Shown: positions 45,301 to 55,694, counted from the first letter of the stretch. The stretch is DNA of 64,000 nt from Gautieria morchelliformis (GCA_015179125.1 WHVA01000393.1:45930-109929), one strand, 5' to 3'. Notes: generated from the letters alone by a model not told the origin. Translations and numbers: made by a program.

Positions 45301-46585
45301 TGTTGCTCGGTTATCCTCCCTACGGATCATATGCGCCATTGCTGCTAGGAATGACTGGCCTATTCATCAAATGGACGTGGACTATGCATACCTCAATGCT
45401 AAGTTGCCCGAACCTATTTACATGAAGCAGCCGTATGGATATGAGTCAGGAGACAAAGGCGAAGTGCTACTTTTGAAGAAAGCACTCTACGGCCTCAAGC
45501 AATCTGGAAGAGAATGGTACAAACGTCTAAGTGGTGAATTCCACAAGTTAGGATTCACTACGTCAGCCACAGACGGGGCTGTATTTTATAGACGTGGCGG
45601 AAAGGGGCATGTGATCATTGCAACAGCTGTGGACGACCTTACCATCACAGCTGAGAATCAATCAGTCCTGGACGAAGTCAAACGAGATCTTGCTCAGGTC
45701 TTCAGTATGAAAGATCTAGGCGAGATTCATTGGCTATTGAATCTCAAAATCGAAAGAGACTGGCAGAAGAAGACCATTGCAATTTCACAACCTGCATACA
45801 TCGAGAAGATCATCAAAAAATTTAATCTCGAAGATGCAAAGACTTATGCTACGCCTCTTGATCCAGCCGTAAAATTATCTAAAGACCAATGCCCTTCTAC
45901 AGAGAGAGGCAAGAAAGCCATGTCGAAGTTTCCATACAGGCAAGCTATAGGATCACTGATGTGGGCGGCTGTAGCCACTCGACCTGACATTGCATTTGCG
46001 GTGTCATTACTCTCGCAATTCCTTGAAAATCCAGGTGGCACACACTGGAATGCAGTCAAACGTGTCTTCAAATATTTGAAAGGCACGAAGCATTACAAGC
46101 TCACACTTGGAAGAAATCAAGACGGCTTGATGGGGTATTCAGATGCGGATTGGGGTTCACAGAGTCATAGGCGTTCGTATTCGGCATACTTATTTCAGAT
46201 TGATGGAGGCACTGTTTCATGGAGTTGCCAGAAACAGTCGATAGTAGCCCTCTCATCAACTGAAGCCGAATTCGTCGCCCTGACCCATGCGGGCAAAGAG
46301 GCTCTTTGGATGCGCCATTTTATTTCTGAAATATTCCAACCACTGAACAGACCCATCCAAGTTTATTCAGACAATCAATCAGCCATTGCCATCACGTATG
46401 GCACCCAACAACACACGAGAACCAAGCATTTCGACATCAGGTTATATTTCCTTCGAGATATAATCAAAAATCAACAAGCCAAGCTCGTTTATTTGCCAAC
46501 CGAACAAATGTTGGCAGATATCCTCACTAAAGGACTTCCTAGTCCTAGAGTGAAGATTCTCAACGAGCAAATCGGAATATATTAA
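42341..46585 (+). CDS. Copia C Gag-Pol polyprotein, 1414 aa, open throughout
   Basis: One frame from the ATG in the primer-binding site. In order: gag (WPLWRATLISYFESKNLL), knuckle CTNCKKPGHSIENC (about 245-258) followed by a Lys-rich tract, protease VILDTGTTSHMTPH (Asp about 327), integrase YSDVWGP, VSDRGGEYTSSEF and NGVAERLNRT (about 522-620), RT with TAVDDLTIT (about 1097; Ala-Val-Asp-Asp in place of the usual Tyr-Val-Asp-Asp) and RNase H YSDADWGSQ near 1266, ending at a normal copia C-terminus. No stop or frameshift. The Lys-rich block after the knuckle could serve nucleic-acid binding or nuclear targeting. Confidence 0.95.
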   Translation: MGPGDTSEKLLGVEKLATDGSNWPLWRATLISYFESKNLLKHVEGRVTRPPDPPVMPPGHILTEAEETQMDKAEEKLERYLAREGQAKTQIIVSVSESLALMLQKQKTAKETWDALVNEMTKKPKMVLTSLQRQLRSMRCPEDGDLRDHLDKAQDLYARLNEMGARVSEEEFMDIILASLPPSYEAVMNALTTSLEECGMPLVPDNIIRVLKAQYDRKKTLPQEEQVFIGSSTKKDQKGQKAHVCTNCKKPGHSIENCWAKGGGKEGQGPRQKKKAKGKKKKKGKAKANVAEEESTSEESGDGHLAFTNFDECSNFNLSTSSGVIVILDTGTTSHMTPHKNLLRNYCQFSQPRTIRAANKGTFDAFGSGLLVLSNKVGDRTVEVTLQDTYYAPKIAATLVSIGRCDDAGYDIRLGGQKCTISNAAGKVLMQAPKVNGLYRLDLQSPSAQAHMCLSAMEIHQKMGHISQKSLQHLLNHGMILGIELSSTGDRIVCDACIQAKIARKPLPREPRDRTSKFGDRIYSDVWGPARHLTIDKKSYYVSFIDDYSRESVIYLMANKSEAFSKYKLYEALMLRQRNMHIKALVSDRGGEYTSSEFEQHLAKQGTKHQLTVHDTPESNGVAERLNRTLTERTRAMLLESSLPKILWGYAIQHANYLRNRTHTRALPDKTPYEMIHHEKPNLKDIHAWGTEIYVKITQGDKLAARAKRARWIGISAQSHGHYVYWPDSHKVSVERNVVFDSEMKKGKVPIISIEESKLPTSKEEKKAIPASVPVPGRLVSEEAKIEEIDESAPEEYLEKLQPIQGVDDRPREAEPIRRSERIRQQQVQPAPSGPVTRSQTQRQTGAHTTTLAYEDVEDHEEVLFDQELSSEIDGISSYECAISAFLTDGQNNIKAPDLSQIEPSNADEALNNPMWKKSMDKEYEALIDKGVWERTKPPPGANIVGNKWVYLWKRNPEGKPIVPKSRMVAQGFTQKFGIDYDETYSPVARLSSLRIICAIAARNDWPIHQMDVDYAYLNAKLPEPIYMKQPYGYESGDKGEVLLLKKALYGLKQSGREWYKRLSGEFHKLGFTTSATDGAVFYRRGGKGHVIIATAVDDLTITAENQSVLDEVKRDLAQVFSMKDLGEIHWLLNLKIERDWQKKTIAISQPAYIEKIIKKFNLEDAKTYATPLDPAVKLSKDQCPSTERGKKAMSKFPYRQAIGSLMWAAVATRPDIAFAVSLLSQFLENPGGTHWNAVKRVFKYLKGTKHYKLTLGRNQDGLMGYSDADWGSQSHRRSYSAYLFQIDGGTVSWSCQKQSIVALSSTEAEFVALTHAGKEALWMRHFISEIFQPLNRPIQVYSDNQSAIAITYGTQQHTRTKHFDIRLYFLRDIIKNQQAKLVYLPTEQMLADILTKGLPSPRVKILNEQIGIY

Positions 46586-46598
46586 GCTTGAGGGGGCG

Positions 46599-47096
46599 TG
46601 TTGGGTGCATTTATGCTCCTGCACCAAAATCAAGCATAATATATCCAATTTGTTGTGTGGCCTTCCAAGTTCTTCTCACATTGTTCTTGTATTATGCATC
46701 CATTTCTCTGGTTATTTTCGAAATTTTCCACTCATTCCTTATCTCTCTATTTCATCTTGTTATTCCTACTTTCACAGGCGGCTGCACCCAGCGGAGTCTG
46801 AAATGACTTCGACGCGCGAGCTCTTGGGCGCTAAAGGGCCGGGTAGTAGTACATGCGCAGTGGAACACATTTCCCCCTCTCTCAGTGACCACTAAATTCA
46901 CTGAGAGAGGCAAGTAAATTAGTCTAGTAGTCTTTGCATTTATTGACCTAGAAATGCTCTGTAGTGAATTGATTTCTAGGTAGTGTATAATATATTTATA
47001 GTGACCACTAAATTCACTGAGAGAGTGAATTGATTTCTAGTCTATTCTTTTGAATAACAAGCCCATACCTACTGCCTATAATTCCTGTCCTCTACA
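46599..47096 (+). repeat. 3' LTR of copia C
   Basis: Same length and, by direct reading, same sequence as 41838-42335; the peptides encoded by both in all frames checked are identical. Confidence 0.95.
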
Positions 47097-47101
47097 TCTA
47101 A

Positions 47102-49410
47102 AACTACTGATCAGAATTATTAATGCCACCCCAACCTCTGCTCTCCCTGACAAGACACCCTACCAAGCATGGTATGGGTGCAAACCAGACCTAGGAATGC
47201 TACGCACTTTTGGTTGCGCCGCATATGTCCACATCCAGAGCAAGGAGAGGGATGGGCTACAGCCAAAGTCCCATAAATGGATCTACTTTGGTTTTGAGGA
47301 TGGATACAAAGGATGGCGCTGCTTAGATACCATCACAAAACGCACCATAATATTCCGCGATGTTACCTTTGATGAATCCGATTTCCCAGGCCTCTCTATC
47401 ACTGCAAGCACAAGTGAACCAAATGTTCCCCTACCTACTCTCTTCCCCATCGAGGCCGGTGTGGTACCGAACATGCAGCCCCCTCCAGACCCTGCCCCAC
47501 CTGAAGCCGATCCCGACATTGATGTCCCACCCCCTCCCGAGCTGGTCCCAGACCCAGAATCCCTCCCACCTGACCCCCCCGCTCATCCTGACCCACCACG
47601 ATGATCCAGTCGTGCCACAATCCGCCAGGATTATCGCCAACTCCACGACCCATTCCTCCGACCCCACCCCACCCCAGATCACGACGATCCTGGCCCTGAG
47701 GGGGGTGCAGCAGCTAGTGCATCAACCATCCAGGCCCTAGAATTCATCTACAATGGTTCAAACATCTTCAGCAAAAACGAAACCTCACCATATATCGAAT
47801 TAGTATTCAATGCAACCATCAAGGACGATTGAGTGCCTAGAACATTTGCTGAAGCGATGCGACGCTCGGATGCACCATTGTGGAAAAACTCGACAGATGC
47901 AGAAATCCATGCGCTACTATGGGAGCTTGAAAGATTACCACCTGGAGAAAAAGCCATTGGCTCACGCTGGGTATTCCGAATTAAACTCCATTCGGACGGA
48001 TCACTTGACAAGTACAAGAGCCGCCTGGTTGCAAAAGGTTATACTCAGCGACCGGGTATTGATTACGATGAAGTGTTTGCCCCCACGACACGATGGGCAG
48101 CACTACGCGCAATACTAGCTCAGGGGGCACTTCAAGGGGCACATATTGAGTCTGTAGCCATATCCAATGCATACCTTAATGGAGTCCTGGACGACGACGC
48201 ACGCATATACATGCAACAGCCAGAAGGCTATCATCAGGGGGGAGCAGATTGGGTCTGCAGACTAAAAAGGGGGCTCTATGGATTGAAGCAGAGTGGTAGA
48301 CTGTGGTACGAACGATTGGGAGCTGCCTTAGAAAGCATGGGATTCAAACGCCTCCAATCTGACCCAAGCATTTATATATGGATGACCGATGCGACAAAAG
48401 TCATAATCCCTGTTTTTGTTGACGACCTCACTCTAGTATCACATTCTAAGCAGGAACTGGATAGAGTGAAGGATGAACTGAGCAAAATCTTCAAGTTGAA
48501 CGACCTAGGGCCGACAACGTCACTACTGGGGGTAGAAGTGAAGTATGATTGCTCACAGAAGACACTGAAATTATCGCAGAAGCAATATATTCAGGAAATC
48601 TTAGAACAATTCCAAATGTCGGATTGCCGACACGTATTCACACCTATGACCCCGGGCCTGCACCTAAACTCTAGTATGGGACCTTCAACTCCAGAAGAGA
48701 TAGAAGAAATGCAGAACGTACCATATCTGAATGCGGTCGGAGCGCTGAATTACCTAGCAGTCGCAACACGCCCCAATATCGCATATGCTGTCGGTCGCCT
48801 TGCCCGTTTCAACTCGAACCTGGGACCAACACATTGGGCAGCAGTGAAGCATCTCCTGCACTACCTGCAAGGAACCATCGATCTGGCCCTCACCTTTGCA
48901 CCAGATCCATCCGCCAAATTGTTCCAGACATGGACGGATGCCGATCATGGGGGAAACCAGGATAATGGCTGATCGACCTCCGGTTTCATTACCAAAGTCG
49001 GGACCGGAGCTATTAGCTGGGCTAGCAAGTTACAGAATTTCGTTACCTTGTCAACAACAGAAGCCGAGTTCGTCGCTTCAGTTTTTGCAGGGACGGAGAT
49101 CGTATGGCTAAGAAACCTTTTTGGTGAGCTCGGTTCAAAATTGGAGGAACCATCTTACCTCTACATCGACAATCAATCTGTGCTTTCCATCGCTAAAAAC
49201 CCCAAGCATCATGGGCGAATGAAGCACCTCGACCTCAGGTACTTCTGGTTGAGAGAGAAGGTCATGCAGAAAATAATTCAAATCGGGTACATACCTACTG
49301 GTAGCATGCCAGCGGATCTACTCACAAAGGCGCTGCCTCGGGAATTAGTAGAGCACCACCGGCGCACCATGGGTCTGTTCTCACGGCAGAAGGACTGCGT
49401 CAGGGGGGTG
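47102..49410 (+). pseudogene. Copia B integrase C-terminus, RT and RNase H (decayed)
   Basis: Continues the integrase (TPYQAWYGCKPDLGMLRTFG), a Pro-rich linker, then RT (RWVFRIKLHSDGSLDKYKSR; IPVFVDDLTLV) and RNase H (FVTLSTTEAEFVAS; DNQSVLSIAKN). Stops at 47602-47604 (CGA to TGA), 47830-47832 (TGG to TGA) and 48970-48972 (CGA to TGA) break it. Each needs just one transition and homology runs straight through them. Confidence 0.9.
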
Positions 49411-49587
49411 TGTTGCAGTACTGCCAATGACGCAGTCGGTCACGTGATCTCCCTAATCTAGCATCTGAGTTCGAAGAGAGAACTATACAGTTCTTCCTCT
49501 TCGAACTCAGGTGAGACAATAATATACTTACGAGTGTTCGTACTAATATACAGTTCTTCCTCTTCAAACTCAGTCCTGCGCGCAACA
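49411..49587 (+). repeat. 3' LTR of copia B
   Basis: 177 bp, TGTTGCAG...GCAACA, with internal direct repeats (CAGTTCTTCCTCTTCGAACTCA and a near copy within about 100 bp). It pairs with the split 5' LTR and differs at several sites, as expected for the older element. Confidence 0.92.
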
Positions 49588-49884
49588 ACTGCAGCACTAT
49601 GCCCTCACTCACAGTGGTCCAGAATGGGATGATGCAGCCAAGCTGCTGCCAAAGCTGACTTGGGTTCTGCATCAACAGGAAGAGGAGGTGCTTACACAAT
49701 CAACCCTAAATTTGTTTATCACTCATGTTGTTTATAACAATCTAGAGAATATTTTAGACATTTTTTATGATTTTTTCGGGGCAATTCAAGTGTTTTGACA
49801 CCCTCTCTGTGATAATGCATTACCCCCAATAAAGCATAGTGAGGTTGTCCACTGAGGCTATGCATTATTGGGGGTCCAACTGTA

Positions 49885-51457
49885 TGTAGCATCTGAATTA
49901 CCACAAACTGGTCAAATTCAGCATGCCCTTGTGATAAACAGGTATTAAGCCACACCAATTCCACCTGTTGGAACTTCCTGCAGCGTCTTGAAAAAGACCA
50001 CAGTGCAGACGACGGTTCGCTGTCGAGAACGTTATTGCCACCGTGTTTTCATCGTGGGAACACTCTGAGTCAAAGTTAGACTCAATGATGGAGAAGAGGA
50101 TAGGGACGACTCGCTCACTGGGTGAAGGCTTGCAAGATGGCACCCAGTGAGGCATGGTTCTGGGCAGAGGCCAGCAAGGAGGGTTGGCAAAACTCTGCAA
50201 GGCCATGGACAAATGCAATGGTGTCCCTCCGGGACACATCCATGTGTCATGGCACCCCCAGCCTCATCAGGCCTCCCAGCAGCTGGCCATCCAGATCGGC
50301 CACACTGTGCGTGACACCGCCCTCATCAATGCTGCCTCCACATCTGGGGGCCCTGCAGAGGCCCCCAGAGTAGGCCAGATGTTGCACCCAGCGCGCAGCG
50401 TCATCTGTGGTCGCGCATGGCCCCAGGTGCCATCCTGGCTGCCCTGCTTGCTCCCAGCGAGCGGGAGAGGCGGTGCACGCCACACAGCCCCCTCTGCCCA
50501 CGCTCAGGGCCACCTGCGGACCTGCCCCAGTCCAAGGCGGGCCCCACATGATGCCCCAGGTCCCCAGCAGACAGGCATGCTGCTGGTGCACCTCTCCACA
50601 TGACATGACTGGCCTGCTGCCACATCCACGCTTGCATGCAGCCTCAGGGGCTGCCCCCGTGCCCCTGTCGCCCTTCTCGGGCCCAGCGAGTGGAAATGGT
50701 GCTGCATGCCCTATGGGGCGTGCATCCACCTCTGGGGAGCCTCCAGGGGACCCCAGAGCCTACCAGGTGTCGCGCCCACTGTGCTGCTCCACTCGCCTGC
50801 CCTCTTGGCCTCTTGCAGGGCCGCCTGCCTCCACAGTGGGCCTCACGTGGCACACTGAGTCCCCAGCAGGCACCGCTCCCTGCCCTGCACCAGGACCGGG
50901 ATGCCGCTGCATCCGTGTTCACACACGGCCCCAAAGGTGGCCCTGGCTGCCATGATCTCTCCCGTCAAGGGGGGAGGGTACAGCATGCCCCTTGGGGTGT
51001 GCATCTGCATCTGGGGGCCCGCTAAAGGTCCCTAGAAGCTCCTGGTCATGGCGTATGTCGTGACTGCTGCATCGCCAACCTCCTATGGAGCTGCTGGCAC
51101 CCAGGCGACACAGAAAGCCCCCAGCCATCATGAAGACAGGTGACTTGCTTGCAGTCATGTGCCATATGGAGTGCTCAGCAGCCTTGGATGCTGCTGGGAT
51201 GTGCCTCTTGTGGTGTCCCTGGCTGTCAGGGGAACACCAATCACACACTGCGCATTATCATATGCTTTATCGCATGCATTATCGCACACTGCATTATCAC
51301 AGTGTGTTGTTGGTGGCCCCTGAGCTTCTCCTAGCCTTTAGCATCCTTCTGTCTTGTGTTCTGTTTATTTCCCTTCCTGTTCTGGCCCCTTCCGACATCA
51401 TTCCTTCCTTATCTGTCCAGCCCTGTTATCGCTGGCGTGATTGCTTATGTAACTCGG
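49885..51457. other. GC-rich stretch with degenerate long repeats; no gene supported
   Basis: From about 50150 to 51060 the sequence is much richer in G+C than its surroundings. A motif of the form GCATCNNCNTCTGGGG followed by GC-rich text returns at about 50334, 50724 and 51000, suggesting an old tandem repeat of roughly 300-390 bp. Long frames on both strands (up to 182 aa) are Pro/Ala/Gly/His-rich in every frame and reflect composition, not coding. The edges (about 49885-49980) continue the TGTAAAGAAG repeat. Confidence 0.45.
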
Positions 51458-51600
51458 GCATTCGGTGATCGGGCTAGCATGCCCGAGTTTGCTTATAGTC
51501 GTAGTTAGGTGGCGAAGGGGTTCCTTAGAGTTTTCTCTTTGGATCCCCCTTCGCCAGTTTGCCGCTTGAGTGTAGAGCGTCTGCCTAGGTTGCCCTTATA
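51458..51600 (+). repeat. LTR portion of gypsy E, left copy
   Basis: Matches 55695-55837 with only a few differences (for example GTTTGCC versus GTTCGCC, GAGCGTC versus GAGCATC, both transitions). The upstream border is unclear because the right copy is cut by a deletion. Confidence 0.8.
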
Positions 51601-51718
51601 GTAGAAAACTCTCTCTAGAGCACCAGTTGCGAAATCGCCCAACTTCGAATCGAACACCCTTCGAAAGCAGTGATTTTAGCAATCCTTTCTCATACCCTGA
51701 CACCCTCTAACACTTACC

Positions 51719-52831
51719 ATGGACGACTTGCCATCTGCTGCTGAAGTTTTGGACCGCTTGGTGGTGATAGAGCAAGAGTTGATGAGGGAGAGGCAGGAAA
51801 AACAAGATCTGGAGACAAGGTTGAACACCCTGCAGGCTACGACCACTGGGCTGATGGCTGGACTCCCTGGTTGTGTTCGCGCCTCCTCAAAGCGAACAGC
51901 TGAGCCAGCAAAGCCATCTGAATACGATGGGGATCGTGCAAATGGTCGCAACTTCATACAGTCGTGCAGCCTCTACCTGGGCGTGTGTGCGAGTGACTTC
52001 CCAGACGAGCAGTCGCAGATCCTTTGGGCAATGTCCTTCATGAAAACAGGGAGGGCTGTGACTTTTGCCACTTGCGCATTCACTCACGAAGCAAAGCATG
52101 GCGTGCCGCTCTACGCGACCTGGAAGGATTTTGTTGAAGCATTTCACCAGCAGTTTTACCCCCTACATGAGGCCACCGATGCAATGAACCAACTGGAATC
52201 GCGCCAGTACCACCAGGGCAAGTGTTCAGTTGATGAATACATCGATGGGTTCGAAGAGCTGGTTGAGAAGGCCGAATACACAGATGGGCGATCAATTGTG
52301 ATGAAGTTCCGCCGAGGTCTCGAACCTGCAATCCAGAGTCACATTGCATTGATGTTGGATGGCAGGCCAAAGGACAATGACCCTTCTGCATGGTATGGGG
52401 CGGCGAGAACAGTTGCACTCACGCGTGCAGCCAACGAAGTGTTCCAGGGACCTAGGGTGACAAACAGTGGCCCTCCCCCACCGCCAGTTTTTCGCAAGGC
52501 AGGTGAATCACACACCAGGTTCACCAGTCAGCTCTCTTCGAGGCCAGCGAGAATGCCAGTGCCCAGGCCCCTTCCAAATGCCTCTGGGCCTGCTCCGATG
52601 GATGTGGATGCTGCGAAGAAGCGATTCCCACAGCCACTCACCTGTCGGCGCTGCGGAAAGGTTGGACACTTTGCGTGAGAATGCCCACAGGCCTACGACA
52701 TCCGCTACATGACAGCTGATGAATGCGAGGAGCTGCTGGAGCACTGGATGGTCGCTGCAGATGTGCGAGATGTCGCTGAGGAAGAGGTCGAGAAGGATGA
52801 TGCTGAGGATTTTGTGTCGCGCAGCAAGTGA
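51719..52831 (+). pseudogene. Gypsy E gag
   Basis: Starts MDDLPSAAEVLDRLVVIEQE with a coiled-coil-like N-terminus, then the retrotransposon gag capsid (FYPLHEATDAMNQLES; FRRGLEPAIQSHIA) and a CCHC knuckle CRRCGKVGHFA-stop-EC. The stop TGA at 52676-52678 replaces the Arg (CGA) expected at that knuckle position. Homology continues for 51 codons to a normal end at 52831. Confidence 0.88.
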
Positions 52832-55660
52832 GAGATGTGCCCTCGCTGCCCCTGTCCAATCGCTTTGCTGCTCTGTCAATAGCCCCAGATACTGAAGATA
52901 CAATTCCTGTGTCAGAAACTGGGTCACACACAGAAAGTGATAAAGACACATCAACCGCCGACATTCCAAAAAGTCCTTCACCACGATTGAAACGTTGGGA
53001 GCGAGCCCTTCCCAAGCACTTCGTGGTTGCATCCATCCCCTCTCCAAATTTGCTGAACCTCAAGGTAGAGATCCAGACAACAGACACTGCTGAAGTCAAA
53101 GGGGTGACTGCGCTCCTTGACAGTGGTGCGACTGGGTTGTTCATCGACAGCGAATTTGTTGCCGCTGAGAAGTTAACCATGCGATCACTCACACGCCCTG
53201 CCCCTGTGTACAATGTTTATGGCACTCCCAATGAGGGTGGAGCAATTCGCAATGTTGTTGATGTCATCCTGCGATTCCGTGACCACTCTGAACGTGCTGT
53301 CTTTGCCGTTACGAACCTTGGGAAGCACAAGATGATCCTTGGCTATCCATGGCTCCAGGAGCACAACCCGGAGGTTAACTGGCGAACGCAGGAGGTGACA
53401 CTGGATAGATGCCCTGCGCAGTGCCACATCTGCAGAGCAACATTGCGGGAAGAGCAGAGAGAGGAGGCGAGGATACGTGCATGCCGCATGGGCCCCCTGC
53501 CTCAGACAGTGGAAGAGGAAGAGGGCGACACAGAAGGAGATGAGCCAGGTGATGTTGAGCCCCTTCTGGAGCCAGGCGACCTCCTGTTTGCGACTGTGTC
53601 CACGCCCAATGTACCTGTACCCATTATCGCAGCCACCACAACCACTTCACAGCAGCTAGCTGAGAAGGCCCTTCGCAGTGTACCCCAGCGGAAAAGGAAC
53701 TCATCCCTCCTTACCTCCATGGCTTCAAGGATGTCTTTGCTAAAGATTCCTTTGATTCACTTCCTGAATGCAGGACATGGGACCACGCAATTGAGCTCAA
53801 GCCAGGAGCCAAGCCATCTGCATGCAAGGTTTACACACTTGCCCCCAGTGAACAGTCTCAGCTGGATGAATTCCTGCAGGAGAACCTGCGCACTGGCCGC
53901 ATTCACCCCTCGAAGTCGCCTATGGCCAGCCCAGTGTTCTTCATCAAGAAGAAGGATGCATCGCTGCGCCTGGTCCAGGATTATCGCGTGCTCAATGCCA
54001 TGACAGTGAAGAACTGCTACCCCCTTCCCATCATTTCTGAGCTCATTGCGCAGCTTCGTGGAGAGAAATACTTCACCAAGCTAGATGTGCGATGGGGCTT
54101 TAATAATGTGCGAATAAAGGATGGTGATGAGTGGAAGGCTGCATTCCACACTAATCACGGGCTCTTTGAACCCCTTGTCATGTTCTTTGGACTCACAAAC
54201 AGCCCTGCGACATTCCAGACCATGATGAATGACATCTTCCAAGACCTCATCATGGAAGGGCACGTGTGTGTGTACCTGGATGACATCCTGATCTTCACCG
54301 ACACCCTTGAGGAGCATCACTGACTTCTGTGAATAGTCCTTGAGTGCCTATGGCAGCACAAGCTCTATCTTCGCCCTGAGAAATGCGAATTTGAGCCAAC
54401 GAATATTGAGTACCTTGGGCTCATTGTGTCACATGGCAAGGTGGAGATGGACCCCATCAAGGTCGCAGGTGTCATGGACTGGCCAACCCCAGCAAATCAC
54501 AAGGAGGTGCAGGCCTTCCTGGGATTTGCCAACTTTTATCGCTGGTTTGTCGAGGGCTTCTCACATCATGCATGACCCCTGTTCGAGCTCACCAAGAAGG
54601 ATGTACAATGGTCATGGGGTGATCACGAACAGCAGGCATTTGATGGGCTGAAGCTGTGATTCACATCAATGCTGATCCTGGACTTTGCAGATGACAATCA
54701 ACCATACTGGGTGGAGGCTGACAGTTCAGATGTCCCCACTGGTATAGTCCTGTCACAGCGATCTCCAGATGACGACAAATGGCATCCCATTGCGTTTTAC
54801 TCAAAGAGTCTCACTCCTGTGGAGCGAAATTATGAGATTAATGACAAGGAGATGCTGGCTATTATTCGCGCCCTAGAGGAATGGTGACATTTCCTTGAAG
54901 GCACTAAGCATTGCATTTAGATCTGGACAGACCACAAGAACCTGGAGTATTTTCGCACTGCAAAGAAGCTTAATCGCAGGCAGGCTAGATGGTCTCTCTA
55001 CTTGTTGCGTTTCGATTTCGAGCTTCACCATTGGCCTGGTGTCACGATGGGCAAGTCAGATGCACTGTCGTGGCACTCAGACCATGGGTCAGGATCAGGT
55101 GACAACAGCGATTTGATGCTCCTACGCCCAGAGCTGTTCATTGTTCGCACCCTGGAGGGGCTAACCCTGGCGGGGGAAGAACGTGGGATTGTTCGCGATG
55201 TGAAGAAGGCATTTGGGGATGGCTCACTGGAGGACGAGGTCGCAGGGGCGGTAAAGAAGCTGCGAGAGTCTGGTGGGAAATCGCTGGTGTCTGCAGAGTG
55301 GGCTGAGATGGATGGGTTGCTCACATTCTGAGGTAAAGTTTACATTCCAGATGTCCAGGACCTCAGGCAACGAATTGTCTCCCAGCACCATGATTTGCGG
55401 GTCGCTGGTCATCCTGGGCGATGGAAGACCCTTGAACTTGTCTCACGAAACTACTGGTGGCCCCACATGTCACGGTATATTGGCGAGTACTCCAAGAGGT
55501 GTGATTTATGCCTGCAAACAAAGGCACGAAGGCAGCCACCCCTCGGTGAACTCCATCCACTCCCTGTCCCTGAAGCTCGCTGGGACATGATCAGTGTTGA
55601 CTTCATTGTGGAGCGTTCTGGGTGGATGGTGAGATTCAGGTGGTATCCCTTGTTGGCGTA
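52828..55660 (+). pseudogene. Gypsy E pol: protease, RT, RNase H, integrase zinc finger
   Basis: Protease ALLDSGATGLFIDSEF at about 53120; RT with LDVRWGFNNVRI and catalytic YLDDILIF (54270); the tether region LGFANFYRWFV; RNase H VEADSSDVPTGIVLSQ; a chromodomain-less linker; and the integrase HHCC region (HHDLRVAGHPGRWKTLEL; CDLCLQTKARRQ). The frame shifts near 53700-53900, and TGA stops at 54321, 54330, 54573, 54657, 54885 and 55329 stand where gypsy relatives have Arg. The catalytic integrase core is lost by deletion. Confidence 0.88.
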
Positions 55661-55694
55661 GAAGGGTGAAATTCCGGTGGTGGCAGAGGGCACA

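Larger units (their letters stand above)
41838..47096 (+). mobile_element. Copia element C, complete, LTRs identical by eye (498 bp)
   Basis: LTRs 41838-42335 and 46599-47096 start TGTTGGGTGC and end TCCTCTACA; reading them side by side I found no difference. Target duplication TCTAA flanks the element (41833-41837, 47097-47101). The primer site GGTTATGGGCCCCGG starts two bases after the 5' LTR, and a polypurine tract (CTTGAGGGGGCG) precedes the 3' LTR. The polyprotein is intact. This is the best candidate in the window for a recently or currently active element. Confidence 0.96.
32593..49587 (+). mobile_element. Copia element B, full-length structure, decayed, with three nested insertions
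   Basis: 177-bp LTRs (32593-32604 plus 38801-38965; and 49411-49587) start TGTTGCAGTACTGCC and end GCAACA. Target duplication ACTGC flanks them (32588-32592, 49588-49592). A primer site GGTTATGGGCCCCG follows the 5' LTR (38966) and a polypurine tract CAGGGGGGTG precedes the 3' LTR. Inside are copia A (in the 5' LTR), a TGTCA-family LTR (in gag) and copia C (in integrase). The coding parts carry at least six stops, each explained by one transition. Confidence 0.92.
32005..49882. mobile_element. TA-flanked terminal-inverted-repeat DNA element, 878 bp before nested insertions
   Basis: The ends are perfect inverted repeats of 24 bp (32005-32028 and 49859-49882; outermost bases CAGTTGGACCCC) with TA on both sides (32003-32004, 49883-49884). 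Copia B sits inside; without it and one target copy the element is 878 bp. Its remaining frame reads in the plus direction (KADITHFSCHQSKPC, then beyond B HYALTHSGPEWDDAAKLL), not recognised as a transposase. TA target and CAG ends point to the Tc1/mariner-pogo class (inference); it is probably non-autonomous. Confidence 0.8.

Noticed and set aside
50154..50955. Long plus-strand frames of 149 and 182 aa in the GC-rich stretch
   Set aside because: All six frames are long here because G+C-rich DNA has few stops; composition (Pro, Ala, His, Cys) and lack of any motif argue against coding.
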